A DNA stretch of 64,000 nt from Acidobacteriota bacterium (GCA_019244185.1 JAFATB010000025.1:352798-416797), one strand, 5' to 3'. Counted from the stretch's first letter, positions 8,901 to 18,064 are shown. Program-made: numbers and translations. The notes: a model not told the origin generated them from the sequence alone.

Positions 8901-11900
8901 GTCGATGCCGCTCTCGCCGTTCTGCGGTTCGTACACGCCGTCGTTGTCGGTGTCGCGCCAGACCTGATCGCCGAGGGAGAGCGTGCCGGACGGCAGGATG
9001 AAGCCGGCGTCGAACGTGCGGTTCGTCTCGAGCGCGGCCACGCTGAAGATCGGCGTGAGGCCGGCGGCGTCGGGATCGGAATCGGCGGCATCGTCGCCGC
9101 CCGCGTTCGGCGTCGTCGCGGACGTCGCGGCCGCGGGCTGCACGAACTCGATGAAGTACGGCAGGCCCGGCGCGAGATGTTCGAAGAGGTAGTAGCCGGG
9201 ACGTCCATACACGTCGTCGGCGGTGACGGTCGTGGCGATGAGCGGATCGCCGGCGCCCGGCTCGCGGGTGCCGTTGCCGTTGTCGAGATAGAGATGCACG
9301 GTGACGCCGTTGAGTCCATTCGTCACCGGCTCGTTCTGGATGCCGTCGTGGTTGCTGTCGAACCAGACGTAGTCGCCGGCGGCGCCGAACGCGGTCGGCA
9401 CGAGGCCGAAGTCGACGGTCGGATCGTTCTGGTTCGCGGCGAGCGTGACGAGGTGGGAGTTGCCGTTCGCATCGCCGTCGGAGTCTTCCGCGTCGTTCGT
9501 CGTGTCGCGCGCCGACGGAGTGTGATTCGGCGGGCGCACGATGTGGACGTAGTAGGCGCCGGGCGCGAGTCCCGGGAACGTGTACCAGCCGGGCGCGCCG
9601 GTGGGCGAATCGCTGGTGATCGTCGACGCGAGCGGCACGTCGTCGAGCGTTCCGACGACGCCGTCGGCGCCGGGCGAATAGAGCGTCACCGGCACGCCGT
9701 TGAGTCCCGTCGGTCCGTCGTTCTGGATGCCGTCGTCGTTCGTGTCGAGCCAGACGTAGTCGCCGAGGCTTGCGGCGTCGCAGGCGCCGAGCGCGATGCC
9801 GACCTTCTGCGGTTCGGCGGCGAGCGAGCCGAGTCCGTCGGCGCGGTCGGCCTGATACGCGAACGAGTTGTACGCGATCGCGCTGGGCGGCACGTTGCCC
9901 GGCGTCGTCATGACGAACGTGAACTCGATGAAGTCGAACGGATTGACGACGCGGTTGCCGAATTCGAGCTTGAACGAACGCACGCTCGTGATCGGATCGG
10001 GCGCGACGGACGTCCAGTTCGGCGGATCGCAGCTCGTCGTCGGTCCGCCCACTTCCCCGCGACATGGATTGCCGGACGTCGAGTAGTAGATGGTCGTGCC
10101 CGATGGCGGCACGATCGGCGCGGCGAGGAGCGGCGACCATTGCGAGCCGCGCGGGTTCGTGTCGCGCACGCCGGTGTCGCCGACGAACGGCAGGATGTCG
10201 ACGAGCACGAAGTTCTGCATCGGCACGGTGCCGACGTTCTGCACGCGCAGGTGGTATTCGATGCCGCCGCCCGTGAGCGTGCCCGCGGAAGACGACACCG
10301 CGCCGCCGTCGCACGTGCCTTTGATCGTTTTGCTGGAGACGAGCTGCGCGATGCCGGCCACGGTGAGCGTGCCGGTGGCGCGGCAGAGCGTCTCCGCGGT
10401 GTCGCCGTCGCCGTCGTAGTCGAGCGCGTCCGGCTGCGACGAGCCGCTGCAGCGCAGGGCGAGCGACGGCGCGTCGGAGTCCATGGTCACGTCGTTGGAC
10501 AGACTTCCGGACTGTGCGCCGTTGCGGATGGTCGTATTGATGTTGATCCAGACTTGCTGATTGACGCCGAGATTGCCGCTGCCGGCGTTCCAGCTCCAGC
10601 GCAGCAGCGTGCGGCCGGTGCCGGCGAAGTTCGGGATCTGCGTGAAGTTCTGCGGCGCGGGCAGGCCCGTGGCCTGATCGTCGAACGTCCAGCTGACGAA
10701 GACGAGATCGACCGGCAGGAGATCGGTGACGACGAGATCCTCCAGCGGCGCGGGATCGCTCGACTGCGCGGCGCTGCGCACGCGCAGACGCCAGGCGACG
10801 CTTTGTCCGGGATTGAAGGGACCGCCGCCGGAGAGGAGATCCTTCGCGGGATTGAGCTGCACGAACGGACCGCTGAGCGTGAAGGAGCGGCAGGCGTTGC
10901 GCGTGACGTTCGTCGGACCGGCGGTGTAGAGGGAGGTGAGGGCGGCGCAGTTCTGGATCGTGTCGCCGGCTGCGACGGGACCGCCGGCGTTGTCGGGATT
11001 GATGATGCGTCCGGTGATCTGCGGCCGCGTCGACGCCGACATCCCGGCGGCGGCCTGGCCGTACTCCCAGCGCACGCGCGTGACGTACTCGCCCGCGCCG
11101 AGGCCGGGAGGCGGCGCGGTGAGCGTCGTGTTGGTGGTCGTGTTCGGCGAGCTGCCCCACAGCGTGAAGACGCCGGGCGCGGTGTTCTTCTCGTAGCTGA
11201 CGCGCACGCCCTCGCCCGCGGCGAAGTCGGAGAGATTGTTGTACGCGCCGGTGGTGACGCTGGCGAGCTGCAGCTCGACCGGCAGCGTGTCGATGATGAC
11301 GAGGTTGTCGAGCGGCACGTTGCCGTTGTTCGACGGCACGAGCTCGTAGCTGAAGGTCTGGTTGAGCGTCGGCGGATTCGGCGAGCTGCCGGAGACGTTC
11401 TTCTGCAGTGCCGCGCCGGGCGAGGGCACGAACGTCGTGACGTTGTGCGTCGTCGAGCCGACGCCGAGGTTCTCCGACGGCTTGCCGAGCGGCGTCGCGT
11501 CGGCGGTGAAGGTGTTCGTCACGCTCGTGCCGGACGGAAACGTCGCCGACGGGAACGTGACGTTGACGCTGACGTCGCAGTTGCTGCCGGGCGTGAGCGG
11601 CGTCGCGCACGGCGAGGTCCACGTCACGGTCGCGGGCGTCGTGCCGACGCAGCCGGGCTGGCAGTCGGCGGCGGGCGTCGCGCCGTTGAACACCGTTCCC
11701 GAGGGCAGCGTATCGACGACGGGACCGATCGAGGTGAGGTTCAGCGTGCCGTCGGCGTTCGAGTTCGCGATGCGCAGCCGGTACGTCTCGGGCATGTTGA
11801 GATTCGCCGGCGACGTCGTTAGCGTCTTCGAGAGCGTCGCATTCTCGGCCGCGACCGCAGTGACGTTCACCGGCGGCGTGGTCATCGTGCCGGGCGACGG

Positions 11901-12335
11901 GCCGAGGTTCGTCCCGTCGGCGGTGTTCGTCGCGACGGTGCCGTCGGGAGTCGAACCGTTGGGGAACTTCACGTTGATGATGAGGTCCCCGCTATTGCCC
12001 GCGGGCAGCGGATTGATGAACGTGAACTGCACGCGCGTGCGTCCGGTGCCGCCGAAGTTCGGCGTCGTGTTGATCGCGGCGACGTCTCCGGTCGGACTCG
12101 CGGGCACGGTCGAGACGAGCTGCACTTCCGCCGGCAGGAGGTCGGTCACGCTCGCGTTGAGGCATGGTCCCGAGGTGCTGCTGCAGTTGTACGTGAGCCG
12201 GTAGCCGAATGTGGCGCCCGTCTGCTTCTTGTTGCCGGGATCGACCTGAATGGCCGATTTGACGAGCGGCTGCGCGGCGAGCTGCAGCGCGAACAGACAG
12301 GCCACGACCAGGAATCCGGAGCGGAAACGGAGCAC
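5928..12335 (-). CDS. giant secreted repeat protein with IPTL-CTERM sorting signal
   Basis: About 2135 residues. A signal peptide (residues ~5-22) leads into DUF11-like beta repeats (to ~850). Three SdrD B-like domains follow with Ca-binding D-x-N-x-D-G turns (GDYVWLDTNDDGIQ and relatives near ~855, 985, 1120). At least four GEVED units end in DGEVEDYA or DGEVEDH (about 1450, 1610, 1775, 1940), then another DUF11 unit. The last ~28 residues (PIPTLDEWALL, hydrophobic helix, VRRLS) are an IPTL-CTERM tail, so it is probably processed by an exosortase-type system and displayed or released at the surface. AGGAGG 5 nt upstream favours GTG 12335 over GTG 12341. No exosortase lies in the window. Confidence 0.9.
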   Translation of the reverse strand: MLRFRSGFLVVACLFALQLAAQPLVKSAIQVDPGNKKQTGATFGYRLTYNCSSTSGPCLNASVTDLLPAEVQLVSTVPASPTGDVAAINTTPNFGGTGRTRVQFTFINPLPAGNSGDLIINVKFPNGSTPDGTVATNTADGTNLGPSPGTMTTPPVNVTAVAAENATLSKTLTTSPANLNMPETYRLRIANSNADGTLNLTSIGPVVDTLPSGTVFNGATPAADCQPGCVGTTPATVTWTSPCATPLTPGSNCDVSVNVTFPSATFPSGTSVTNTFTADATPLGKPSENLGVGSTTHNVTTFVPSPGAALQKNVSGSSPNPPTLNQTFSYELVPSNNGNVPLDNLVIIDTLPVELQLASVTTGAYNNLSDFAAGEGVRVSYEKNTAPGVFTLWGSSPNTTTNTTLTAPPPGLGAGEYVTRVRWEYGQAAAGMSASTRPQITGRIINPDNAGGPVAAGDTIQNCAALTSLYTAGPTNVTRNACRSFTLSGPFVQLNPAKDLLSGGGPFNPGQSVAWRLRVRSAAQSSDPAPLEDLVVTDLLPVDLVFVSWTFDDQATGLPAPQNFTQIPNFAGTGRTLLRWSWNAGSGNLGVNQQVWININTTIRNGAQSGSLSNDVTMDSDAPSLALRCSGSSQPDALDYDGDGDTAETLCRATGTLTVAGIAQLVSSKTIKGTCDGGAVSSSAGTLTGGGIEYHLRVQNVGTVPMQNFVLVDILPFVGDTGVRDTNPRGSQWSPLLAAPIVPPSGTTIYYSTSGNPCRGEVGGPTTSCDPPNWTSVAPDPITSVRSFKLEFGNRVVNPFDFIEFTFVMTTPGNVPPSAIAYNSFAYQADRADGLGSLAAEPQKVGIALGACDAASLGDYVWLDTNDDGIQNDGPTGLNGVPVTLYSPGADGVVGTLDDVPLASTITSDSPTGAPGWYTFPGLAPGAYYVHIVRPPNHTPSARDTTNDAEDSDGDANGNSHLVTLAANQNDPTVDFGLVPTAFGAAGDYVWFDSNHDGIQNEPVTNGLNGVTVHLYLDNGNGTREPGAGDPLIATTVTADDVYGRPGYYLFEHLAPGLPYFIEFVQPAAATSATTPNAGGDDAADSDPDAAGLTPIFSVAALETNRTFDAGFILPSGTLSLGDQVWRDTDNDGVYEPQNGESGIDDVRLDLYRDVNNDGEPTLDEFSGSSTTATSGGFAGRYRFDNLAPGNYIVVVAPENFNGGGALAGLTTSTGNDPAPDPDDDVNGDDNGTNVGALVASDPVTLTDNGEPTSEDGNNDTNLTVDFGFITGSVTPLLYDYGDAPDVGAGVAHNDYNTTALDNGPRHQLGVSNAPYLGACVDSDGGFAQNIAANADDLAAGTTTGTCSGGDDEDGVAFSGSFTPGATAAFSVTSGGPTPCTLDAWVDWNQNGVFNDNGEQIAASLVIPIGAPTVLNPAVPANALPGTTYARFRCSSAGGLAPTGPAADGEVEDYAVTVTGADFGDAPASYGSAEHVVDPLVPLYLGTCVDTETASQDSVGANGDDLATGTSRIGTCADDEDGVVLTSTFATCDPASFTVTSSGAAKLDAWIDYNGDGDFADAGEQIFINVPVIAGANALTTTVPCNATSGLTYARFRLSSAGGLTPTSDAADGEVEDYAFTIGAVDFGDAPDSYGTSLAADGPHHILVTGFSLGATVDAESNGQPSSGATGDGADEDGVLLPSALVACSTQNVTVTLTNTAGIATPRLDAWIDFDGNGTFDAGDRIATSLAVSAGANVIPVNVPCNAHTSASYARFRLSSTGIATPTGAATNGEVEDYAIDVEGLDFGDAPDPTYPTLLASNGARHVVLVANNPTLGPSVDTEADGAPSAGADGDDTAGIDDENGVTFAASYVSGTDGTVTLQAGATGGFVNLWVDYNHDGDWNDAGEHVVTDQLLAANTAQSFPMTVPLNTPAGTAVARARISSQTGLGVTGLAPDGEVEDHLVTIVAESPRIGVAMNVTSTYTGTCGVYDLVFDVRLENLGNVALSNVQATTPLASVFVPPATYSVTSITSSDLAVDPAYNGASNQNLLLAGATLQPGQTAIVHINVHLVANCEDKTYNVSTSGSGQSPEGVTVTDISQNGTDADPDNDDDPSNNDVATPVVIQQILPIPTLDEWALLAVAALLAALAVRRLS

Positions 12336-12475
12336 ACCCACCTCCTACCTTGCGCGAACGGATTTCGGGGGACGAGAAACGACCGCGCGCAGGGTAGCAT
12401 CCCGCGCGCAACAGAACGTCAGCGCGGCGCGAAAGAGGCGTCGTTTCGACGCAAAACTCCTCTGCCGCAATTCCG

Positions 12476-12481
12476 TATAAG
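12476..12481 (+). promoter_or_regulatory. putative leaderless -10 element for the ABC/M1 operon
   Basis: TATAAG lies 6 nt before ATG 12488 in the 152-bp divergent space from the giant surface protein. No Shine-Dalgarno precedes the ATG. Confidence 0.45.
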
Positions 12482-12487
12482 CGGCGC

Positions 12488-13372
12488 ATGTCCCTCGAAC
12501 TGCGCATTGACGGCCTCTCGAAGACGTACTCCAACGGCGTTCGCGCGCTGCAGAACGTCACGCTGACGATCCCCACCGGCATGTTCGGCCTCCTCGGACC
12601 GAACGGCGCCGGCAAGTCGACGCTGATGCGCACGATCGCGACGCTGCAGGAAGCCGACGCCGGCTCGATCCTCCTCGGCGATCTCGACGTGCTGCGCCGC
12701 AAGGACGAAGTCCGCCGCGTGCTCGGCTATCTGCCGCAGGAGTTCGGCGTGTACCCGCGCGTGTCGGCCGAGGCGTTGCTCGATCACTTCGCGATCCTGA
12801 AGGGCATTCAGAATCGCAAGGAGCGCCGCGAGATCGTCACCGCGCTGCTGCAGCGCACGAATCTCTTCGAAGTCCGCAAACAGAACCTCGGCACGTTCTC
12901 CGGCGGCATGCGCCAGCGCTTCGGCATCGCGCAGGCGCTCCTCGGCAATCCGAAGCTGATCATCGTCGACGAGCCGACCGCGGGACTCGACCCCGGCGAG
13001 CGCGTGCGCTTTCACAATCTGCTCGCGGAGATCGGCGAGAACGTCATCGTCATCCTGTCGACGCACATCGTCGAAGACGTGAGCGACCTCTGCTCGCGCA
13101 TGGCCATCATTTCGCACGGCCGCGTGCTCGCGCAGGGTGATCCGCTCGAGGCGATGCGCGAGGTCGACGGCAAGATCTGGCGGCGGACGATCGCGAAGGA
13201 CGAGCTGGCCGCGTATCAGCGCGAGCACGCCGTCATCTCCACGCGCCTGGTGAGCGGACGCACGGTCGTGCACGTCTTCAGTGAAGCGCAGCCGGACGTC
13301 TCGTTCGAGCCGGTGCCCGCCAGCCTCGCCGACGTTTATTTTTCGACGCTGCATCAGGCGGAGGCAGCGTAG
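12488..13372 (+). CDS. ABC transporter ATP-binding protein
   Basis: A 294-residue ATPase. Walker A GPNGAGKS is at 37-44, the Q-loop near LPQEFG (82-87), signature FSGGMRQRF at 137-145, Walker B LIIVDEPTAGLD at 157-168, and the switch His in STHIVED. The C-terminal ~80 residues form the small accessory domain seen in ABC-2 type ATPases. Its TAG stop shares a G with the GTG start of the next gene, a permease fused to an M1-type peptidase, so the two are translationally coupled and should form one complex. The substrate is unknown. Confidence 0.92.
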   Translation: MSLELRIDGLSKTYSNGVRALQNVTLTIPTGMFGLLGPNGAGKSTLMRTIATLQEADAGSILLGDLDVLRRKDEVRRVLGYLPQEFGVYPRVSAEALLDHFAILKGIQNRKERREIVTALLQRTNLFEVRKQNLGTFSGGMRQRFGIAQALLGNPKLIIVDEPTAGLDPGERVRFHNLLAEIGENVIVILSTHIVEDVSDLCSRMAIISHGRVLAQGDPLEAMREVDGKIWRRTIAKDELAAYQREHAVISTRLVSGRTVVHVFSEAQPDVSFEPVPASLADVYFSTLHQAEAA

Positions 13373-16300
13373 TGTTCGGAGCCATCGCGCGGTTCGAGCT
13401 GCGGTATCACCTCCGCGGCGCGCTGTTCTACATCCTCCTGCTCTCGTACTTTCTGCTCACGTTCGGCGCGGTGACCACGGACGCCGTGCAGATCGGCGGC
13501 GCGGTCGGCAACGTGCACCGCAACGCGCCGTTCGTGATCATGCAGTTCCTCCTGGTGATGAGCATCTTCGGGATCCTCACCACCACCGCCTTCGTAGCGA
13601 ACTCGATCCATCGCGACTTCGAGCTCGGCACCGACGCGCTCTTCTTCAGCGCGCCGATCAAACGGCTGCAGTTCCTCGCCGGCCGCTTCCTCGGCTCGTT
13701 CACCGTGGCCGTGCTCGTCTACACGGGCGTCGCGCTGGCGATCGTGATCGGCGGCGTGATGCCGTGGCTCGAGAAGGCGCGGCTCGGACCGTTCGAGCTG
13801 TACCCGTACGTCTTCTCGATCGTCTTCCTGGTCATCCCGAACCTGCTGCTCGCCGGCGCGATCTTCTTCTCCGTCGCGGCGCTGACGCGCAGTTTGATGG
13901 CGACATACGCGAGCGTGGTGGCGTTCCTCGTCGCGTACGCCGTCGCGGGCTCGCTGCTCGAAGACATCGACAACGAGAAACTCGGCGCGCTGCTCGATCC
14001 GTTTGGCTTCACCGCGTTCGGCGTGGCCACGCGCTACTGGACGGTCTTTCAGAAGAACACGCAGGTGCTGCCGCTCGGCGGCATCTATCTCTGGAACCGC
14101 GTGCTGTGGCTCGGGCTCGCGCTGGCCGTGCTCGCGTTCACGTTCTGGCGCTTCCGCTTCACCACCGGCACGCGCAAGGCGTCGCGCCGCGCGCGCAAGG
14201 CGGAGGCGATTGCAGAAGCGGACGTCGCCGCGCCGGCCGCGACGCTGCCGCACGTGGCGCAACGCTTCGGCGGCCGCTCCTCGTGGACGCAGTACTTTGC
14301 GACGGTCGGCCTCGAGACGCGCGGCATCTTCAAGAGCATCCCCTTCGCGATCATGCTGCTGCTCGGCGTGCTGAACGTCTGGGGCGGCGCGGTCAGCTTC
14401 GAAGACCTCTTCGGCACGCCGGTGTATCCCGCCACCCACCTCATGGTCGACGTGATCCAGGGCAACTTCGCGATCTTCGCGCTGCTGATCGCGGCGTTCT
14501 ACGCGGGCGACATCGTCTGGCGCGAGCGCAACCTGAAGCTGAGCGACGTCGTCGACGCGATGCCGGTGCCGACGTGGACGCAGTGGCTGGCGAAGCTGAC
14601 GTCGCTGGTGCTGGTCGTCTTCACGACCCTCGTCGCGGCGGTGCTGACCACGATCCTCATCCAGACCGTCAAGGGCTATCACCACTACGAGCTCGGCGTG
14701 TACGCGAAGTCGGTGCTGCAGATCGGCGTCTGGCTGGCGCTGCTGACCGGGCTCGCGTTCGTGATGCAGGTGCTGTTCAACCAGAAATTCGTCGGCTTCC
14801 TCGGCGTGATGCTCTACTTCGTGGTCAGCCGCGCGCTCCCCGCGCTCGACCACGAGCATCGCCTCTACCGCTTCGCCTCCGTGCCGCCGTTCGACTACTC
14901 GGACATGAACGGCTTCGGCCACTTCGTGAAGCCGATCGTCGCCTTCGACTCGTACTGGCTCCTGTTCGTCGCCATCCTCCTCGTCGCCGCGCATCTCTTC
15001 TGGGTACGCGGCACGGAAAGCGGACTGCGGCAGCGGCGCAGCCTGGCGCGGCAGCGCTTCAACGGCCGCGTCGCGGCGGCGCTCGCGCTGTTCGTCATCG
15101 GCTTCGCGGGGATCGGCGCCTACATCTACCACAACACCAACGTGCTCAATCGCTACCGCACGACGAAGGAGCGCGAGCGGCTGCAGGCGGACTACGAGAA
15201 GAAATACAAGCGCTTCGAGCGCGTCGCCCAGCCGCGCATCACCGACGTCGCCGCGGACGTCGATCTCTTCCCCGAGCGCCGCGCGGTCGACATCCGCGGC
15301 CATTACACGCTCGTCAACAAAACCGCCGCGCCGATCGCCGAGCTGCACGTCGTCGAAGACGTCAACGTGTTGACCACCACGGAGATCTCCATTCCCGGCG
15401 CGCGCGTGAAGAGCGACGACCGCACGCTCGGCTACACGATCTACACGCTCGCGGCGCCGCTCGCGCCGGGCGCGTCGCTGCCGCTCACGTTCCACACCGC
15501 CTTCGCCGCGCGCGGCTTCGTCAACGGCGAGTCGAACACGCAGGTCGTGGCGAACGGGACGTTCATCAACAGCTCGCAGTACTTCCCGCACCTCGGCTAC
15601 CAGCGCGGTCTCGAGCTGCAGGATCCGAACAAGCGCCGGCGCAACGGCCTCGGTCCGCTCGAGCGCATGCGCCCCGCGACCGATCTCGCCGCGCGCGGCA
15701 ACAACTACATCTCCACCGACTCCGACTGGCTGAACCTCGACACGACCGTCTCCACCGTCGCCGATCAGACCGCGATCGCGCCCGGTTACCTGCAGCGGAC
15801 GTGGACCGCGAACGGCCGCCGCTACTTCCGCTACAAGACCACCTCGCCGATCCTCGGCTTCTGGTCGTATCTCTCCGCGCGTTACTCCGTGAAGCGCGAC
15901 CAGTGGCACGGCATGCCGATCGAGGTCTACTACGACGCCAAGCATCCGTACAACGTCGACCGCATGATTTACGCGGTGAAGAAGTCGCTCGACTACTACA
16001 CCGCGCACTTCTCGCCTTACCAGCACCGCCAGGTGCGCATTCTCGAGTTCCCGCGCTACGAGCGCTTCGCGCAGTCGTTCCCGAACACGATCCCCTTCTC
16101 CGAATCGATCGGCTTCATCGCCGACCTGCGCGACAAGGACGCCATCGACTACGTCTACTACGTCACCGCGCACGAGGTCGGGCACCAGTGGTGGGCGCAT
16201 CAGGTCATCGGCGGCGCCGTGCAGGGCTCGACGATGCTCAGCGAGACGATGGCGCAGTACTCCGCGCTCATGGTGCAGGAGCACGAGTACGGCCCGGCGA

Positions 16301-16929
16301 AGATGCAGAAGTTCTTAAAGTACGAGCTCGATCGCTATCTGCGCGACCGCGGCGGCGAGCTCGTGGCGGAGATGCCGCTCGTGCGCGTCGAAGACCAGGG
16401 CTACATCCACTACCGCAAGGGCAGTCTCGTGATGTACGACCTGCGCGATGCGATCGGCGAGGACCGCGTCAACGCGGCGCTGGCGAAGTTCCTCCGCGAC
16501 TACGGCTTCCAGCAGCCGCCGTACACGACGGCGCCGGAGCTCGTGCGCTACTTCCGCGCCGTCGCGCCCGCGGACCGGCAGAACCTCATCACCGATCTCT
16601 TCGAGCGCATCACGCTCTACGACGTCGAGGCGCGCGACGCGTCCGCGACCAAACGCGCCGACGGCAAGTACGTCGTCACGATGACGGTCGCGGCGAAGAA
16701 GCTGCGCTCCGATGCAAAGGGCGAGGAACAGCCGGTGCCGGTCGATGACTGGATCGACATCGGCGTCCTCGGCGACGACGACAAGGTGCTCTTCTCCGAG
16801 AAGCGGCACATCACGAAAGCGTCGGAGACGTTCACGGTCGTCGTCAGCGAGAAGCCGAAGCGCGCGGGCATCGATCCGTTCAACAAACTGATCGACCGGA
16901 ATCCGAAGGACAACACGAAGAGCGTTTGA
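13372..16929 (+). CDS. ABC-2 type permease fused to M1 family aminopeptidase
   Basis: An 1185-residue fusion. The first ~270 residues hold about six membrane helices of ABC-2 type. A second helix bundle spans ~300-600. From ~610 on there is a soluble M1 (gluzincin) module. The zinc motif HEVGHQWWAHQ starts at residue 934, with the third ligand in the LSETMAQYSA segment (Glu ~958), one residue farther than in classic M1 enzymes. Such fusions are a recognised M1 aminopeptidase/ABC permease family, and the peptidase probably lies on the periplasmic side. The GTG start overlaps the ATPase stop. Whether it cleaves peptides or transports them is not known. Confidence 0.9.
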   Translation: MFGAIARFELRYHLRGALFYILLLSYFLLTFGAVTTDAVQIGGAVGNVHRNAPFVIMQFLLVMSIFGILTTTAFVANSIHRDFELGTDALFFSAPIKRLQFLAGRFLGSFTVAVLVYTGVALAIVIGGVMPWLEKARLGPFELYPYVFSIVFLVIPNLLLAGAIFFSVAALTRSLMATYASVVAFLVAYAVAGSLLEDIDNEKLGALLDPFGFTAFGVATRYWTVFQKNTQVLPLGGIYLWNRVLWLGLALAVLAFTFWRFRFTTGTRKASRRARKAEAIAEADVAAPAATLPHVAQRFGGRSSWTQYFATVGLETRGIFKSIPFAIMLLLGVLNVWGGAVSFEDLFGTPVYPATHLMVDVIQGNFAIFALLIAAFYAGDIVWRERNLKLSDVVDAMPVPTWTQWLAKLTSLVLVVFTTLVAAVLTTILIQTVKGYHHYELGVYAKSVLQIGVWLALLTGLAFVMQVLFNQKFVGFLGVMLYFVVSRALPALDHEHRLYRFASVPPFDYSDMNGFGHFVKPIVAFDSYWLLFVAILLVAAHLFWVRGTESGLRQRRSLARQRFNGRVAAALALFVIGFAGIGAYIYHNTNVLNRYRTTKERERLQADYEKKYKRFERVAQPRITDVAADVDLFPERRAVDIRGHYTLVNKTAAPIAELHVVEDVNVLTTTEISIPGARVKSDDRTLGYTIYTLAAPLAPGASLPLTFHTAFAARGFVNGESNTQVVANGTFINSSQYFPHLGYQRGLELQDPNKRRRNGLGPLERMRPATDLAARGNNYISTDSDWLNLDTTVSTVADQTAIAPGYLQRTWTANGRRYFRYKTTSPILGFWSYLSARYSVKRDQWHGMPIEVYYDAKHPYNVDRMIYAVKKSLDYYTAHFSPYQHRQVRILEFPRYERFAQSFPNTIPFSESIGFIADLRDKDAIDYVYYVTAHEVGHQWWAHQVIGGAVQGSTMLSETMAQYSALMVQEHEYGPAKMQKFLKYELDRYLRDRGGELVAEMPLVRVEDQGYIHYRKGSLVMYDLRDAIGEDRVNAALAKFLRDYGFQQPPYTTAPELVRYFRAVAPADRQNLITDLFERITLYDVEARDASATKRADGKYVVTMTVAAKKLRSDAKGEEQPVPVDDWIDIGVLGDDDKVLFSEKRHITKASETFTVVVSEKPKRAGIDPFNKLIDRNPKDNTKSV

Positions 16930-16940
16930 ACGGCTCAGCC

Positions 16941-17666
16941 TCAGAGCTGCTCGAGCACGGCCACGATGCCGCCCGCGGTGGCGAGTCCCGCGAGCGTCGA
17001 GAAGATGAGCGCGGGGCGCGGACGCTCGTGGACGTGCGGGAGCAGATCGCTCGCGCCGAGGTAGAGGAGAAAGCCGGCGAAGAACGCGAGCTGGAAGGCG
17101 AGGATGCGCGGGTCGATGTGCAGCACGTTCGTCAAGAGCGCGCCTGCGACCGGCGCGAGCGCGTCGACGATCAGCAGCGACAGCGTGCGCCAGCGGCTGT
17201 TGCGCGTGGCCAGCATGAACGTCACGGTGTTGAGGCCATCCGCGAAATCGTGCGCGACGACGGCCAGCAGCACGACGATGCCGACCTCGTTGCCCGCCTG
17301 AAAGCCGACGCCGATGGCGAGGCCGTCGAGGAAGCTGTGGAACGAGAGACCGATCGCGCCAGCGAGGCCGACGTTGTGGTGGTGGCCCGGCGTGTCGTGC
17401 GACTTTTCGCTGTGGATGATGGTCAGCTTCTCGAGGAGGAAGATGCCGACGAAGCCGCCGACGACCGTGAGCGTCAGCCAGCGGATCGGCAGAGCATGGC
17501 TGTGCGACAGGTCGAAGAGCTCCGGCATCAGATCGAGGAAGACGACGCCGATCAGCAGGCCGGCCGAGAAGGCCATGATCGCCTGCAGCGAGCTGCGGTA
17601 GCGGAACGCGAACCCGCCGCCGGCGAGAGTCATCACAAACGCCAGCAGCGCCCAGACCGCACTCAT
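16941..17666 (-). CDS. ZIP family divalent metal transporter
   Basis: 241 residues with about eight hydrophobic segments. The diagnostic helix IV HSFLDGLAIGVGFQ and helix V VVAHDFADGLNTVTFM carry the paired metal-binding motifs (HSxxDG, HDFxDG). A His-rich loop between helices III and IV (SEKSHDTPGHHHN) is typical of ZIP proteins. It should import Zn or another divalent ion across the inner membrane; the specificity cannot be read from sequence. It ends 11 bp from the converging ABC/M1 gene. Confidence 0.9.
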   Translation of the reverse strand: MSAVWALLAFVMTLAGGGFAFRYRSSLQAIMAFSAGLLIGVVFLDLMPELFDLSHSHALPIRWLTLTVVGGFVGIFLLEKLTIIHSEKSHDTPGHHHNVGLAGAIGLSFHSFLDGLAIGVGFQAGNEVGIVVLLAVVAHDFADGLNTVTFMLATRNSRWRTLSLLIVDALAPVAGALLTNVLHIDPRILAFQLAFFAGFLLYLGASDLLPHVHERPRPALIFSTLAGLATAGGIVAVLEQL

Positions 17667-17675
17667 GCGGGCGGG

Positions 17676-17681
17676 ATTGTA
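17676..17681 (-). promoter_or_regulatory. putative leaderless -10 element for the ZIP gene
   Basis: TACAAT on the reverse strand, 9 nt before ATG 17666. Confidence 0.45.
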
Positions 17682-17690
17682 CAGAACGCG

Positions 17691-17732
17691 GACGCAAAAA
17701 AAGCGACGCCCGCGGCGTCGCTTTCGTGCTTC
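17691..17732 (-). terminator. intrinsic terminator of the 79-residue gene
   Basis: On the reverse strand AAAGCGACGCC, a short CG-rich loop and GGCGTCGCTTT form a strong stem that runs into a T tract. It lies just after the small reverse-strand gene ending at 17750 and upstream of the ZIP gene. Confidence 0.8.
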
Positions 17733-17749
17733 GGATTCTTCTTACGGCG

Positions 17750-17989
17750 TCAGGCGGCGTAGACGCGCACGAGGAAGACCGAGTCTTCCTTCTTCACCGT
17801 CGCAATCGATTCGAGACCGCGGGCGGGGCGCATGAAGCTGACCAGCTCGCAGTCGCTTTCGGTGATGTACTGCGCGATCGCGTCGGTCGCGTTCGTGGCC
17901 TCGACCACGGTCCGGCGGGCCTCGCCGTCATACGAAGGGCGGTGGGTGTATTCGTTCGTCAGTTCGCGTGCTTCGATCGTGTATTGCAA
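17750..17989 (-). CDS. small conserved-type hypothetical protein (79 aa)
   Basis: Product MQYTIEARELTNEY... ending VFLVRVYAA, acidic and soluble, with no membrane segment. The start is TTG 17989 because GGAGG lies 6-8 nt upstream and no ATG is available nearby. The segment VVEATNATDAIAQYITESD looks like a small alpha/beta unit, but I do not recognise the family. A strong intrinsic terminator follows. Its short length, strong ribosome site and own terminator suggest a separately expressed gene. Confidence 0.65.
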   Translation of the reverse strand: MQYTIEARELTNEYTHRPSYDGEARRTVVEATNATDAIAQYITESDCELVSFMRPARGLESIATVKKEDSVFLVRVYAA

Positions 17990-18064
17990 AGCACCCCTCC
18001 GGAAAAGTTTGCGTCTCCCGCAAGTGAAGCTCAGCAATCGGCAGGCCAGTATTTGAGAAAAACC

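Noticed and set aside
7911..11822. Plus-strand open frame of 1303 codons
   Set aside because: Composed of Arg/Val/Gly/Ala-rich sequence antisense to the giant repeat protein; the openness comes from codon bias of the true gene.
13354..16284. Reverse-strand frame of 976 codons
   Set aside because: Antisense shadow of the ABC/M1 fusion, with His/Asp/Arg-rich low-complexity product and no motif.
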